Source: Balaenoptera acutorostrata
Lineage: Eukaryota > Chordata > Mammalia > Artiodactyla > Balaenopteridae
Direction: 5' to 3'
DNA: 64,000 nucleotides
Assembly (NCBI RefSeq): GCF_949987535.1
Contig: NC_080075.1
Location: 42,627,036-42,691,035, forward strand
Shown here: piece after piece, positions 34,481 to 46,189 of the stretch
Position numbering within the stretch: the stretch's first letter is position 1
Layout of the letters: each line of letters opens with the position of its first letter
Position numbers and translations under genes: made by a program
Notes under the pieces: model-generated
What the model was told of the DNA's origin: nothing
Seen by the model: the letters and a program-made list of their open reading frames with translations, nothing else
The model's database searches: none

Positions 34481-35685
34481 TTTTGCCACTGCCTTAAAAC
34501 AATTTGAGGAAAGAATCAGAACTCCTTTTAGCAGGGTTTGGGATCTGAGCACTGGTGAGATTTCAGAAAATTCTTCATCTTTTAGGAATATAAAATATTA
34601 ATATGAAAAATATTCTCTCTGCTTTCCAATTTTACCCCCAGCTTTCTGCATCTTGAGAGTTCTCTCTCCACACAGATGCCCTGCACACATATTATGGAGA
34701 ATGGCTGTAATGCACTTGGTAGAGGCCCCAAATGCCTTGGAGGGATTTCTCTCAGATCTCCTGCTCCACCCCCAGCTTCAGCCTTGCCCTTGGGGAAGGC
34801 CCTGGGTACCTCAGGAGGATCTATCTCATCCCTCTTTCCCTACCCCCCAGCCCTCAGCATACTAACTTTGGGTATAGGTGAAAACAGTGGGGGTGGGGTG
34901 GTGGGTAGGTACAGATTTACGGTCTGGCTGGGACCCCTGAGGGTCCTAATCTGTTGTGCTAACCCACTCACCACTGTAAGTTTGTCAGAAGTTTGGCAGG
35001 TTTCTCCTTACCCCCATCTATGGCAGATTTCTGTTTCTCTGTGTCTTCACCAATGATGAAAGCATCATGGCTCTCTTCTTGCCAGGAAGGGGTTAGTGCT
35101 TTCTGAAATTTAGTTCATTTTCCCTTCTTTGCATCTCCGGTTCTCTGATGATTTTTAAACAATTGTGATTTTGTCGCTTATCTGTCTTGCTCTCACTGTT
35201 AGTGTGGTAGCAGCGGTCTCTTGTGATTTTCTGCACTCTTAACTCGAAATGGAGCACAGTTCTTTGTATTTTATTTACTTTCTATGCCCAGGACCTAGAC
35301 ACCTATCCATGTAGCTGGGATAGGGATAGATTTGATTGACTCCAACTCAAAACCCCTTATCCCTTTCTGTGGCAAAGGCTTTCTGTTGGGTGAAGCTCGT
35401 AATTCCTAACTCCTTCACTCAGGAGGAGTTGTCCCCCTAAAGTCTCTTCAGACCCCATTAAGTGGGTTTCTGTTGGGCACACCCCATCAGTGTAACAGAG
35501 ATACTTGCATCTCACCATTCAAAGTGTGGCAAACTTCCCCACCCCTCAGCTATACACTGCATTATATTAAAGTGAGAATACCTCAGAGAGGGGCGACAAC
35601 TTAAGAACATTTTCAGGTTGGTGACATCAAGTTCTACAGCCATGAGAGAGATCTAAGGGTAGGGGTCACAGTAGGAAACTCTTAC
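34481..35685. other. Single-copy or unrecognisable old L1 leader
   Basis: The first 700 bases may be the diverged 5' region of the old L1. A G-rich patch at 34889-34908 has three runs of three or more G. Plus-strand frames of 70 and 126 codons near 34653-35056 carry no motif. No gene is supported. Confidence 0.35.
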
Positions 35686-35689
35686 CTAT

Positions 35690-35865
35690 TAGTATCTACT
35701 TTGAGTCACCCTTTTTCACAGTTAATCCTGTGGTGTCCCCTTGAGATAGATATTTTCACTTTACACCCAGGGAAGCTGAGATTCAGAGACGTTATACAAC
35801 TTGCCTAAGTGGCAGAGCTGGGATTTGAACTCACAACTGACTCATTCCAAAACCAAGGCTTTTAT
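35690..35865 (-). repeat. MIR SINE fragment
   Basis: 'gggaagctgagattcagaga', 'cgttatacaacttgcctaag', 'tggcagagctgggatttgaa' and 'ctcacaactgactcattcca' follow the MIR core in reverse complement with few gaps. Confidence 0.75.
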
Positions 35866-36564
35866 TTTTCTTTACCAATATGGAGGAAGGCACAGCAGAA
35901 GGTGGGACTGGGCAGACCACTCCTGCAGATGTTGGTCACGGGATCAGAACCAGCAGTGGGGGTCTAGTGTCCGAGACCCAGCTTTTCCCATTAGGACCCC
36001 ACTATAAGCAAACCTTGTATTTGATGGGTGACCTTGAGCACTTAATCTATTTTTTTTGAACATGAGTATTTTTCTAAAAATCTGAGTTTCCCCAATTCTT
36101 TTGGGGAATTCAGTGCAGCTCCTCCAGGGGCCCTCTTTTCAGCAGGCCTCTCTCCCAACAACTGGATTTGTAGAAAAGAAAGGAGAGAAAACAGCAGCCC
36201 CCTCACCCACCCCAGCCCCTACCCATCCCAATCTGCAGAAGCCTTCTCTCCATGCCAGAGGCCACTTCACACTTGGCCTCTTCTCCCTGGCACAGAGGCA
36301 AACACAGGAAAAGCCAAAGTGTAATTAGTTAATAGCAGAGCTCCTCTGTTAATGGAAAGGGCATTTCAAACTTACTTATGCAAACACATACTGGGAAATT
36401 TGTCAGAAACCATGAGTAGGATGCAACAGAGAGGACTCACAGGTCACTTGTCAAGTGGGGACAAAGCTTGTCTCATTTAAGCTTTGAGACCTAGAATAGC
36501 TCTCTGGACCACAGGCTAGCTTGGAGGTAAAAGTACTGGGAAAAGAAGCTGGAGACCCCTCTTC
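35866..36564. other. Single-copy sequence
   Basis: No gene recognised. 36005-36090 contains 'gggtgaccttgagcacttaa' followed by a diverged stretch, perhaps the centre of a plus-strand MIR, too weak to call. Confidence 0.4.
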
Positions 36565-36800
36565 TGAACATCTTCTCCCTAATAATAGCCATGTGTCAGG
36601 ACTGTGCTACATACCCAGCATTATTTCAGCTTTTCCTCTCTACAACCTGATGAAGTAGACAGATTACTGTCCCCATTTTATCATGGAGGAACTTGAGACT
36701 TAAAGAGCTAAGTAACCTCACTAAGGTCAAGCAAGTGGTCAGTGGTGAGCCTGGGATTTGAACCCAAGACTGCCTGAATTCTAGGTCTAGCTGGTTCACC
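36565..36800 (-). repeat. MIR SINE, fairly complete
   Basis: 'agccatgtgtcaggactgtg', 'ctacatacccagcattattt', 'ccccattttatcatggagga', 'aagagctaagtaacctcact', 'gtgagcctgggatttgaacc' and 'caagactgcctgaattct' give the MIR order in reverse complement. Confidence 0.75.
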
Positions 36801-36869
36801 TCTTTGCATGGTGCCTCTGCACTCAGTGGTTGGGCATTCGAAAACCTGAGTTGCTAATAAAAGATGACA

Positions 36870-37130
36870 CTTGGACCTTCTTAAAGCTGGTAATTGATCA
36901 CCATAACTCTTTTCTCCTCTTCCTGGGCTCACAACCACACTAAATTTCCCAGACTCCTTTGCAGTTGTGTTAGTCATGTGACTGAGTGCTAGCCATGGGA
37001 CAAAGATGGTGGGCCCACAAGTTAGAAAGAGCCTGGGTCCCTGATTCACCAGTTGGAGGACATTCCTACAAGGAACACGGGTGTCAGACTCTTTTATTGT
37101 GTTAACCCACTTAGAAATGAAGGTTTATTA
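36870..37130 (+). repeat. Ancient interspersed repeat, family not assigned
   Basis: 'aaatttcccagactcctttg', 'gtcatgtgactgagtgctag', 'gagcctgggtccctgattca' and 'ttattgtgttaacccactta' are words of a common mammalian repeat that ends in '...gttaagccact...'. An LTR or DNA transposon of the MER/MLT class is likely; I do not assign a name. Confidence 0.45.
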
Positions 37131-37264
37131 AATGAAACAGCCAGTGTTACCTTAAGCAATACAAGTATAAGTCTCCAGGAAGGGGTTGGGAAGTCACTAA
37201 GAACTGAGGGAGTGGGCCTTGATCCTTTCTATGGTTTCCATGGTTAACCTGCCTAGCGTGGTAG

Positions 37265-37425
37265 AGGTGAGCAAGCTTGGTCTTTGTTGTTGCACAGAGT
37301 TAGGCTTGGGTGCAGGGTTCACCATGGATTAGCTGGGAGACCTTGAGCAATTTATTTAATTTTTCTGAACATAACCCTTTTTTTCCTGAAAATTGAGAAT
37401 GATGGTTACATCATTCTGTATGAAT
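37265..37425 (+). repeat. MIR SINE fragment, diverged
   Basis: 'gattagctgggagaccttga' followed by 'gcaatttatttaatttttct' and 'gaaaattgagaatgatggtt' matches the MIR core (usual 'tagctgtgtgaccttgggcaagttacttaac'). Confidence 0.55.
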
Positions 37426-37429
37426 TTAA

Positions 37430-37875
37430 TTCATTCAAAAATTTTTATTGAGCACTTACTACATGCCAATGATTATTCTAGTTGCTGGGAACAAAGAAAA
37501 AATCCTTGCCTTTATGAACTTACCTTCTGGTGGTGGTGGCAGGGAAGGGGGTTAAATAGTAAATTAGTAAGCATGTCCTATGGTGATCAGTGATATGGAG
37601 AACTTATAAAACGGTAAGGGGGAGGTGAGAATACCAGGAGTAAGGGGGTTAGGGACAGGTGGTCAGAGAAGGTGTTTCTAATTAAGGATACTTGAGCAGA
37701 GACCTGAAAGTAGTGAGGGAGTGAGCCTGTTGGGTATCTGGGCAAAGTGTGCTTCAGGCAGAGGGACTGGTGAATGCAAAGGCCTGAGGCTGGAGACTGC
37801 TTGGAATGTTGGAGGAGCCAGGAGGTGGTTAGTGTAGCTGAAGCTATGAAGGCAGGGGGTAGATGTGGTACTGCT
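37430..37875 (-). repeat. L2 LINE 3' end, long and well preserved
   Basis: The clearest L2 of the window: 'ttattgagcacttactacat', 'gttgctgggaacaaag', 'ttgcctttatgaacttacct', 'ggtggtcagagaaggtgttt', 'acttgagcagagacctgaaa', 'gtagtgagggagtgagcctg', 'gcttcaggcagagggactgg', 'gcaaaggcctgaggctggag' in uninterrupted consensus order. On its minus (sense) strand a 99-codon frame is open at 37587-37886, residual from L2 ORF2 or chance. Confidence 0.9.
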
Positions 37876-38582
37876 GGGGAAAGCATCCAGCATGGGAACT
37901 TTTAATAAATGTTAGACTGTTTCCTTCCTATCTAATGGCTTTGTAGTCATCCTAGGAAGTCTTCAATGTAAAAACAAACAAACAAATAAATAAAAGTGGA
38001 AGCAAGTCAAACATAAACTTCCCTTATTGACTGGGCTGTTGCTTGGAATTTCACCAGGAGGTCTTGCTCTTTTCGTCTAAGGCTCTGATTCCTATATCAT
38101 GCAAATACTTCAGGCGAAGGATAATATTCTAAGCTATTTTTAGTGGTTATACTGTAAAGGGGTTGATTGCAAGTTTGAGGTTGGTGGGAGAGAGGGGTTT
38201 GAGAAAGGAGGTAACTGGGAGTCTGGAAAGAGGTGAAGTAAAGATGGAGCTAGGACTGGGGAAGGGCAGGAAAAGGGAGATCATCGAAGCTTAACTTGGC
38301 CTGAGGTCACATTTTGAAGCCCTTCTGTTACATAGCTTTAGGTGGGTGTCAAAGGAACTTACATCTGCAGATATCACTGGTTCAAAGGAAGGACTGCCTT
38401 ACCTTAGGAGGTTGCCTTGCACTGAAAGAATTAGTTCCCTGTATCCCCAGGAAGGGATGACCCCTTTCCTCTACCCTGTCACCAGTGGAAGAGAGCGCTC
38501 CCACAGAGCATAGACAAGTGTCAAATGTCTGTGTGCCCCAGGCTCCTGCTCCTTGGCTTCTGAAATGCATATTGTCAGAGTT
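37876..38582. other. Single-copy sequence
   Basis: No repeat or gene recognised apart from an A-rich 'aacaaacaaacaaataaata' run near 37973. Confidence 0.4.
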
Positions 38583-38725
38583 CTTTTTTTTTTTTTTAAA
38601 CATCTTTATTGGAGTATAATTGCTTTACAATGGTGTGTTAGTTTCTGCTTTATAACAAAGTGAATCAGTTACACATATACATATGTTCCTATATCTCTTC
38701 CCTCTTGCCAGAAACCACTCGGACT
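38583..38725 (-). mobile_element. L1 3'-end fragment, 5'-truncated
   Basis: Begins with a 15-base T-run (poly(A) in reverse) then 'catctttattggagtataat', 'tgctttacaatggtgtgtta', 'gtttctgctttataacaaag', 'tgaatcagttacacatatac', the 3' UTR of a younger cetartiodactyl L1. Only about 120 bases copied, a typical 5'-truncated insertion; little divergence between its words and the family as I know it. Confidence 0.8.
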
Positions 38726-39873
38726 GTTTCAAGAAGAAAATGTATTTATTAAATGATATTTGGTTCCCTCCCACCCCCCCAAATCATTGGGATTTGTGGG
38801 AGAAGCAGATTCAAGGTTAAGCTTCCAGGAAAAGTGCCCCAACACTGTAGAGTTAGTTTGAAGATGAAACCACCATTGCAACTGCTGAGAACTCAATGCC
38901 AGGAACCCATCATCTCAACTCACCTGCATGCACTGCTGTCTCTGGCATTAGGGCAGCTTCTGTGTCTGGATCCGTACCTGGTGCCCCAAGGCCTGATGCC
39001 CCTGCTGCTAATGGGGTCAGCCAAAGGGATGCCCTTGGCAGAGCCTGGTTCCTTGTGTTGCTCTCTTCTTCATTTCTAGAACAAAATCTTATGTGGATGT
39101 GTATAATGACAGAGCTAGGTCACAGGCCTGCCTCTCAGTTGCAGAAGAAAGTGGGAGTTTGAGTTGTGACTACAGGGAGGAGGCAGGAGTGATATCATGG
39201 GAATTTCTTCAAATATAGAAAGGATTGATAAAGATATGGCCAATGTTGCCTGCAGGCAATGTCTGCGTAAGACCCTTATTAAAATTTAGAATCTTACTTA
39301 GACCAAAAGGCCTAGATGACCTTATTGGGCCCCTGGGAAGAACGATGCCCAGGAGGGTGGCCTTTGTCATGGAGTAATCACCAAGGATGGCAGCGTCTAC
39401 TAGGGCATGGCAGAGGGGCGTGCTGGGTGTGGGGTCCTCATGAGCATGGAAGCAGCCACCTGGGAACTGGAAGGAGCCCAAGGCAAGCTTATGTCACCTT
39501 GGTCTTTCTGACAGTACCCTGCCCTGCAAAGAGAAAAAGGCCTTCGTGGGAAATGATGGGAAAGCAAAAAATCATCTGAGTTTGGTTTGTGTGGGGACTT
39601 AATTACTGAGTTATCCTGATGCCTGCATAAACTCACAGCTCAGAAAAGTGAAGAATTCTTTCTGAGAAAGTTCTGGTAAATAGAAGCCCATAAGTGTTTA
39701 GAGGAATCCAGGGATGTTTTCCATTTATCCTGAGCTGGACACCAAACAGATGAGTTGGTCTTTCCCTGCCCACTTAGAAGGCCTCTTTCTGTCCTGAGTT
39801 AATATATTTCAGGTTTGAAGGGGATGACATCCACCTCCATTTTCTGATCTGACCTAATCCCATTAAGAAATTT
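38726..39873. other. Single-copy sequence
   Basis: No repeat or gene recognised. Open frames of 108 and 88 codons overlap on the plus strand at 38753-39162 without motifs. Confidence 0.4.
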
Positions 39874-39887
39874 TGAATAAATTTTTA

Positions 39888-40181
39888 TTTATCTATCTAT
39901 TTATTTATTTATTTATTTGGCTGTGTTGGGTCTTCGTTTCTGTGCGAGGGCTTCCTCTAGTTGCGGCAAGCAGGGGCCACTCTTCATCGCGGTGCGCGGG
40001 CCTCTCACTATCGCGGCCTCTCTTGTTGCGGAGCACAGGTTCCAGACACGCAGGCTCAGTAGTTGTGGCTCACGGGCCTAGTTGCTCCGCGGCATGTGGG
40101 ATCTTCCCAGACCAGGGCTCGAACCCGTGTCCCCTGCATTGGCAGGCAGATTCTCAACCACTGCACCACCAGGGAAGCCCC
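39888..40181 (-). mobile_element. CHR-type tRNA-Glu SINE
   Basis: Reverse orientation, tail 'tttatctatctatttattta' to head 'gcaccaccagggaagccc'. B box as 'gggctcgaacccgtg'. Target-site duplication tgaataaattttta at 39874-39887 and tgaataaatttttaa at 40182-40196. CpG-rich and close to the copies at 33551 and 52000, so of the young group. Confidence 0.95.
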
Positions 40182-40196
40182 TGAATAAATTTTTAA

Positions 40197-41299
40197 TAAA
40201 TTGGAACCACTGTCACGAGTCAGAACTCCAAGATGACTCAATAGTGAATTCCCCACATAACTCAGACAAAGATAACTTTGGTGTTTCCCAAAGCACTTTC
40301 TCACGAAGGACGAGGTTCTCTCGGCAGGGTGGGGCATGGTCAGAAGGGAGACCTTCATCTCCTGCTTCAAAACAAGCTTCCAGCCCAGCTGTCGCTCACC
40401 CCCTTGTACATAGCACTATGCTTTGTTTTCTGCTTCCCCACCCTGCTAGGCCTGACATCCTTTAAGGCAGGCCAGGACCTCCTCCTCCATGAAGCCTCCT
40501 GCCCATGGCATGCACCTCTCTGGTAGCCCCAGTCTGACTATTTTGTGAGATGAGATCCAGTACAGAGATGCTCTGGGAGTCCCAGAGGCCAGTTCAGGTC
40601 TGACTTTCGGGCTGCAGGACTCCTGCAAAGCCTGATTCTTAAAGACATTGACTCATTTGGTCCCTGAGCCTTTCTTGGTTTGAATTTCCCTGCTGAGTTC
40701 CTTTTCTCCAGCAACATATGCCCCCCTTTTTCTACTTCAGTAACCTCAGTGGTAGCTCTCACCATGTTAAACAATGGTCTGATTTGGCATGGAAAAAAGC
40801 AGTCAGTTGTTTCCTTTAAATCTTAATGTCTTAGCCCTGGGAACATTTAAAGTAACTAATGAGAAGACTTCTGGTAAAACATAGGTAAGATCTTAAAGGC
40901 TCTAATTGCTCCCTAGAGAAAGCTGTCAGGGTTAAGTAACCTCATTCAGGTGGTGTACATGGAGCAGGATGAGCAAAACAAGGCAGAAGCGAGGCACAGA
41001 GGCTGCAGGGAAGATGCCCCCAATCTGGTGGATGAAACTTCTTGGACCTGGAGGATTTCTAGAGCCATACCTTGAGCTGTCAATAGCAGGTACCTGCTGG
41101 TCTACCATTAGGCCCCCAGATGGTCAAACAGATGACTTACTTTTTCCTGGGCCTAGCTGCCTTCTAATTTAGAACCCAAATTATAGTTCTTTCTTCTCCT
41201 CTTTCATTTAAATACAAAATGAAACCAAACAAAACCAAACCCCAAACTCTGTTTTCCCTTCTAACCTCCACTTGAACTTTTTATTTGTGCATCATTCAG
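40197..41299. other. Single-copy sequence
   Basis: No repeat or gene recognised. Open frames that begin inside the SINE (for example 40082-40465) are artefacts of its sequence. Confidence 0.4.
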
Positions 41300-41400
41300 G
41301 TGTTTATTCACTACAAAATATTTATTAAGTGCCTTTTGGGTTTCAGGCACTGCCCTAGGCACTGAGGATGTACACAATTATTCCTTGTAGATAGTGGCAA
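41300..41400 (-). repeat. L2 LINE 3' tail fragment
   Basis: 'atttattaagtgccttttgg', 'tttcaggcactgccctaggc', 'actgaggatgtaca' is the start of L2 in reverse complement; it is lost in single-copy sequence afterwards. Confidence 0.65.
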
Positions 41401-42370
41401 TAAAATGAATTTACGAACAAAGAGGCGAGAGAACAGGAAGACACCACATCTGCTGGCAGGGGCATCTTCTAGGTGGAATTCCACAAAAATGCTGGTGTTT
41501 GGGGCAAGTCAATATCCCCCCACCCCTAAGTTAGGACTGTGCATGGTATAATGGGGGAGTTTTGTCACAGAAGAATAACATTCACTGTGTGCCCAAGGCA
41601 AGGGAGAGGAGGCACTTTGGAAATGGGGCTCAAATTGACTTCTTACTTAATTGAAACAAAAAGCCCTTTGTGTGGGCCTTCCCCCGCTCCAGCCCGACAG
41701 AGGTGGTCTGTTCATTCTGACGGTAGGCCCTGCAGCTGCCTCAGGTAGAAATGCTGCCTGGCCCCAAATAGCCACAATGTCTGTGACCATTACACAGGCC
41801 TAAGTGGGTTTGGAAGCTATACCCTTGGAATTAAGTAAGAAAAATGGACACGAGAGCAGGGCATGCTGTAGCCCAGACAATTCAGTCTTCTCTTGATGTG
41901 AGTGAGACCTAAATTGGGAAGTATTTGGCTGATGGCAAGGGCAGATCAATGTTACGGATTTGATGTAATCCCAGACCTCAGGCTTGAAACTGAGCTTGAC
42001 CCTTCCCGTTGAGCACTTTTATGCAATACTACTGGACATGTAGTAACCAGAAAGGAAACAGAGGAAGGATATCGGCTCAGCCATGTGTCAGCTCTGGGAG
42101 AGCAAGGCATGAGATGTGCATGGAGTCAGGAGCTGAAGGAAAAAAAGAAAATTCTGTAAAGTTTGAGGTAGCGTGTCCTTGAGGAGACAAATGAGCTGAT
42201 GTGAGGGAGATGCTGTTCCGTCGTAGGTTAGGGGAGGCGTGTATATTGGTGGGGGAAGCTGGGGATGTCATCTGGTTGTTTAGAAGTCCAAAACAACCAT
42301 ATGGCCTGAAATCCAATTTAAAATAATTACAGATTGCACTCATTTGTCCTCATAAGCCTAAATGTTCACT
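41401..42370. other. Single-copy sequence
   Basis: No repeat or gene recognised. Confidence 0.4.
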
Positions 42371-42374
42371 ATGC

Positions 42375-42485
42375 CTGCATTTAAAATGGGGAAACTGAGG
42401 TACAGGGGGTTTACATGACTTACTAGGGTAATACAATTGGTGGTTGAGTTTTGTACAAAGGGCAGTGCTTGCATCCTGTCCTCCC
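42375..42485 (-). repeat. MIR SINE fragment (cluster copy 1)
   Basis: 'ttaaaatggggaaactgagg', 'tacagggggtttacatgact', 'gttgagttttgtacaaaggg' track MIR in reverse complement. Confidence 0.55.
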
Positions 42486-42489
42486 ATAA

Positions 42490-42612
42490 TGATGATGCCC
42501 TGAATTTATCAAGGACATTTACATTTGTTATCTCATTTGACCAGCCCCAAACCCCTGTAGGAGGTGGAATGGGTGAGAAAACTGAGGACCAGAGAAAGAT
42601 TGAGAATGAAAT
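42490..42612 (-). repeat. MIR SINE fragment (cluster copy 2)
   Basis: 'catttgttatctcatttgac', 'cccctgtaggaggtggaatg', 'gagaaaactgaggaccagag' match the MIR middle in reverse complement. Confidence 0.55.
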
Positions 42613-42845
42613 GGAACTCCCATTTCTTGAATACTTACTATGTGCTATGTGCTTTATGTATGCTGTCTCAGAAATTACAGTCTTTTAAAGGTAGGTATCA
42701 TTAATCTTTGTTTTAAAGATGAGGCTAAATCATGGGAGAGTAAGAAACCTGCCCAAGGCCGCCCAACCAATAAATGGTAGACTTGAGATCCAGACCCAGG
42801 TGTCTGATGCCAAAGGCTGGGCTGTTCCATCACAGCAGATGACTC
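42613..42845 (-). repeat. MIRb SINE (cluster copy 3)
   Basis: 'tgaatacttactatgtgcta', 'gcccaaggccgcccaaccaa', 'taaatggtagacttgagatc', 'cagacccaggtgtctgatgc', 'caaaggctgggctgttccat' give a long MIRb in reverse complement, directly adjoining copy 2. Confidence 0.75.
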
Positions 42846-42959
42846 CCACCCCCCACAACCTGCTTGTCAATGCCCTGGAGCCAGTCAGGGCAGAGTCAGC
42901 ATTAGAACTCCATTTTCTGTACTCCTAACATTTCCATCAAGTAGCTCACAAAATAACAG

Positions 42960-43165
42960 CTTGGTGGTCGATAGCAGAAGTGTGGAACCACAGGGTCCTG
43001 AGTTTGGATCTGGCTCCCCTATGTACTAGTGAAGGATCTAGTGTAATTAGTGCCTCTTAGGTCCAGTTGCCACGTTTGTAAAATAAAGATGAAAGCTCCC
43101 TCCAGAAGGTTTGTGGTGAGGGTTAATGAGTGTAAACTGCTTCAAATGACACTGAAGGTGTGTTG
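42960..43165 (+). repeat. MIR SINE (cluster copy 4, opposite strand)
   Basis: 'cttggtggtcgatagcagaa', 'cacagggtcctgagtttgga', 'tctggctcccctatgtacta', 'cacgtttgtaaaataaagat' and 'ttgtggtgagggttaatgag' give the MIR in forward order. Confidence 0.7.
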
Positions 43166-43448
43166 AGTGCCCACAAATGGTAGCAGGGATAGCATGGGAC
43201 AGCTGGGCACCTGTGTCCTGACTTGGTCTGTCCATTTTCCCCTATCCTGGCCCCTCCTCATTTCCACAGGCAGGCACACATTTTCGAAATCTTCCTGTGT
43301 TCTCTCTCCCAGACCTCTTCTCTCTTTTCTCCTCTCCCGAGTTTTCATCATGGGTGTGGAGTGACCTCTTTTTTTCACTCATATATGCCAAAGCCAACGC
43401 ATAAAGGTGCAGAATGGATCAATCAGTTCTGACCCCGCCTTGGCTTCT
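43166..43448. other. Single-copy sequence
   Basis: No repeat or gene recognised; CT-rich around 43290-43345. Confidence 0.4.
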
Positions 43449-43800
43449 GTATCAGTCAGCGTTCTTCAGAGAAACAACAAGGAATAGGCTTATGCAATTG
43501 GGCGCACTAGCAAGTCTGAAACCTGTAGGGCTGGCTGGCAGGCTGGAAACTCAGGCAGGAGCTGGTGTTGCAGTCTTGAGGCAGAATTTCTACTTCCTCA
43601 GGGAAACTTCAGTTTAGCTCTTAAGGTCTTTCAGTTGACTGGATGAGGCTCACTCACATTATCTAGGATGATATCCTTTACTTAAAGTCAGCTGATTGGA
43701 GATATTATCCACATCTATAAAATACATCCACAACAACCCTGAGATTAGTGTTTGGTTGAATAACAGCCTAGCCAAGTTAACATATAAAACTATTATAGCT
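43449..43800 (+). repeat. Ancient interspersed repeat, family not assigned
   Basis: 'gtatcagtcagcgttcttca', 'gagaaacaacaaggaatagg', 'cagggctggctggcagg'-like words, 'gttgcagtcttgaggcagaa', 'tcagttgactggatgaggct', 'cacattatctaggatgatat', 'cctagccaagttaacatata' are in the order of a well-known mammalian repeat starting 'tattagtcagggttctccag'. I recognise the sequence but not a secure family name. Confidence 0.6.
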
Positions 43801-43827
43801 TCCACAGCTGCCCTCAGATGAAGGTTC

Positions 43828-44137
43828 TTTTTTTTTTTTTTTTTAAATTTTTATTTATTTATTTATTTATTTATGGCTGTGTTGGGTCTTCGTTTCTGTG
43901 TGAGGGCTTTCTCTAGTTGCGGCAAGCGGGGGCCACTCTTCATTGCAGTGCGCGGGCCTCTCATTATCGCGGCCTCTCTTGTTGCGGAGCACAGGCTCCA
44001 GACGCGCAGGCTCAGTAATTGTGGCTCACGGGCCTAGATGCTCCGCAACATGTGGGATCTTCCGAGACCAGGGCTCGAACCCGTGTCCCCTGCATTGGCA
44101 GGCAGATTCTCAACCACTGCGCCACCAGGGAAGCCCC
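43828..44137 (-). mobile_element. CHR-type tRNA-Glu SINE
   Basis: Reverse orientation; 17-base T-run and 'atttatttatttatttatgg' tail, B box as 'gggctcgaacccgtg', head 'gcgccaccagggaagccc'. No clear target-site duplication was found, so its junction may have been altered or sits at the boundary of two older repeats (43449-43800 and the L1 that follows). Confidence 0.9.
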
Positions 44138-44149
44138 TCATTTGCTCAT

Positions 44150-46160
44150 TTTTAACGATATTTTAATTTTTCTTATAGATTGCAAGAGCTGATTGTAAGA
44201 ATATTAATTCTTTATCTGTTTCATGTTGCAAATGTTTTTATCAAGTTAATATTTGCCTTCAATGTTTGTTTATGTCATTTTGATTTTTAGAAGTAATTTT
44301 CATGTAGTTAAATCTGTTAATATTTCCTCCCTTCCTCCCTCCTTCCTCCCTCCTCCCTCCTTAATTTTATTCATAGAAAAGTTTTCCATACCCACCATCA
44401 GATTGATATTCATCTACATTTTTTTTCTTTCATTATTTTTTGAACATTTAATTTTATTTTTTGAACATTAAAAATCCATTTGGAATTTTGGCATGCCATA
44501 TAAGGTAAGGATTGAATTTTACATTTTATTTCAAATAGTTACCCAGTAGTCCTACAAACCATTCTTAAAAATTTTATCTTTCCTGTTCATTTGAAATGTC
44601 ACACATTTCCTAGACTAAGTTTTTATCTGGTTGGTCCTGTTTTGGTGCTTACTGTTCTGTCCTGCGTTGTTTTATTTACTAGATTTATAATTTGTTTTGG
44701 CAGCTGAAGTTCAACTTGTCATTATTCTTGATTTTTTCAAAACAATTTTTGAAATTCAAAACCATTTTTTTGGATTCCCTAAATTCTCACTGTGATTTTG
44801 AGTAAAAGTCCATTAACTTGGGGAGAATTTACAGCTTTCCAATATTAAATCTCACTATATAACACTCTTTCTATTCTTTATGGATCTTTGTGAAGCATGT
44901 CATTAACTTTATAAAGATCCTGCACATTTTTTGTTAAATTTATTCCAAGGTACTTTGTAGTTTTGTTGCTATTAGAAATGGAACCTTTTAACCTTTATGT
45001 TTGCTGGGTAGTTATTGCTGCTATTTTAAGAAGCTACTGGTATGTATATATTTATTTTGTAATTGTCTAGTTTACTGGGTAATTTGTTTCAATGGTTTAC
45101 TACCTTGAGTTTTCTGGATGGTGACTATCAGTTATGCAAATAATGCTAATTTGGTCTCCTTTTCAATGTTTACATTTCTTATTTCTCCTTGTCTTACTGC
45201 ATTGGCTAAACGTCTAGAAAAAAAATTTAACTACAGTGGGAATAATGAGCGTACTTAACCCTCCTTGAAGTGTTTTGATCTTTTTACTTCTACTAACATG
45301 AGATTGGCCAGAGTTTTGTTAGACTGCTTATTGTGCTGTTTTTGTCTTTGTCAGATTTTTGTATTGGCATTAGGCTAACTTCACAAAATAAACAAGGGAG
45401 ATTTCAAAAAATTATATGGTCTGGAACATTTTATATAGCAATAGAATAGTCAGTTTCTTGAAAGTTTGAAAGAATTTGCCCATAAAGCCATCTGGGTCTA
45501 ATCCCTTGGCAGACTTTTCCAATTTCTTCCATGGCATTTGTTTGTTTAACTTCTCTACTTCTTTTGGATACAGTTTTGGTAATCTGCATTTTCTTAGAAA
45601 GTTATCTATTTTACAGAGATTTTATTTTTTATTTGTTATACTGTGGCACTTGAGATTCTTATATAAGCAAAAGTATTTTCATGTTGGTGGATTATACACT
45701 TTTTTATTCCTAATTTTGAATATTTATATTTTTCTCTTAAATTTATATAAAAGACCAACTCTTTTCTAATACATTAATTTCTGTTAATCATTTCTTCTTT
45801 ACTTTTTCTAAGTCATTTGATTTGAAATTTTAGTTTATGTATTTTTATCCTTTTACAAATTACTGATGAAAACATTTAAGGCTATATATTTGCCCTCTAA
45901 CTATAGATTTGAGAGCATCTCCTAAGTTCCTGTTTATAGTTTTCTGTATAGTCCTGAGCTATACTTTTTCTCCTTCTTTAACTGAAATTATTTATGAGTG
46001 AATTTTTAAAAATTCAAGGAGCTAAGGGTATTTTGGTAGGGGATTATCACTTTTGTTAATAATTTCTAGATTTGTTCTATGGTGAACTGAGGATGTGGTT
46101 TAAACAATTTCTACTTTTTCATATTAATTATAATTTTCTTTATTAGAAGGGTATCCACTT
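44150..46160 (-). mobile_element. Old L1 LINE fragment (L1M-type), ORF2 part
   Basis: Reverse-complement L1 ORF2 with no surviving frame: 'gattgtaagaatattaattc', 'gaagcatgtcattaacttta', 'tattccaaggtactttgtag', 'ccttgtcttactgcattggc', 'agccatctgggtctaatccc', 'gagagcatctcctaagttcc'. More diverged than the 21-34 kb elements. A TCCC-rich simple repeat at 44323-44362 lies inside it. Confidence 0.7.
44323..44362 (+). repeat. (TCCC/TTCC)n low-complexity tract
   Basis: Forty bases of irregular CCTT/CCTCC pyrimidine repeat within the old L1 fragment. Confidence 0.85.
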
Positions 46161-46189
46161 TATACATACCCCTAGTTCACTGTGTACAT

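Noticed and set aside
39873..40465. Overlapping 103-127-codon frames around 40 kb
   Set aside because: They are translations of the CHR SINE (serine/arginine-rich peptides recurring at 28.1, 33.7, 43.9, 52.0 and 63.5 kb), not genes.
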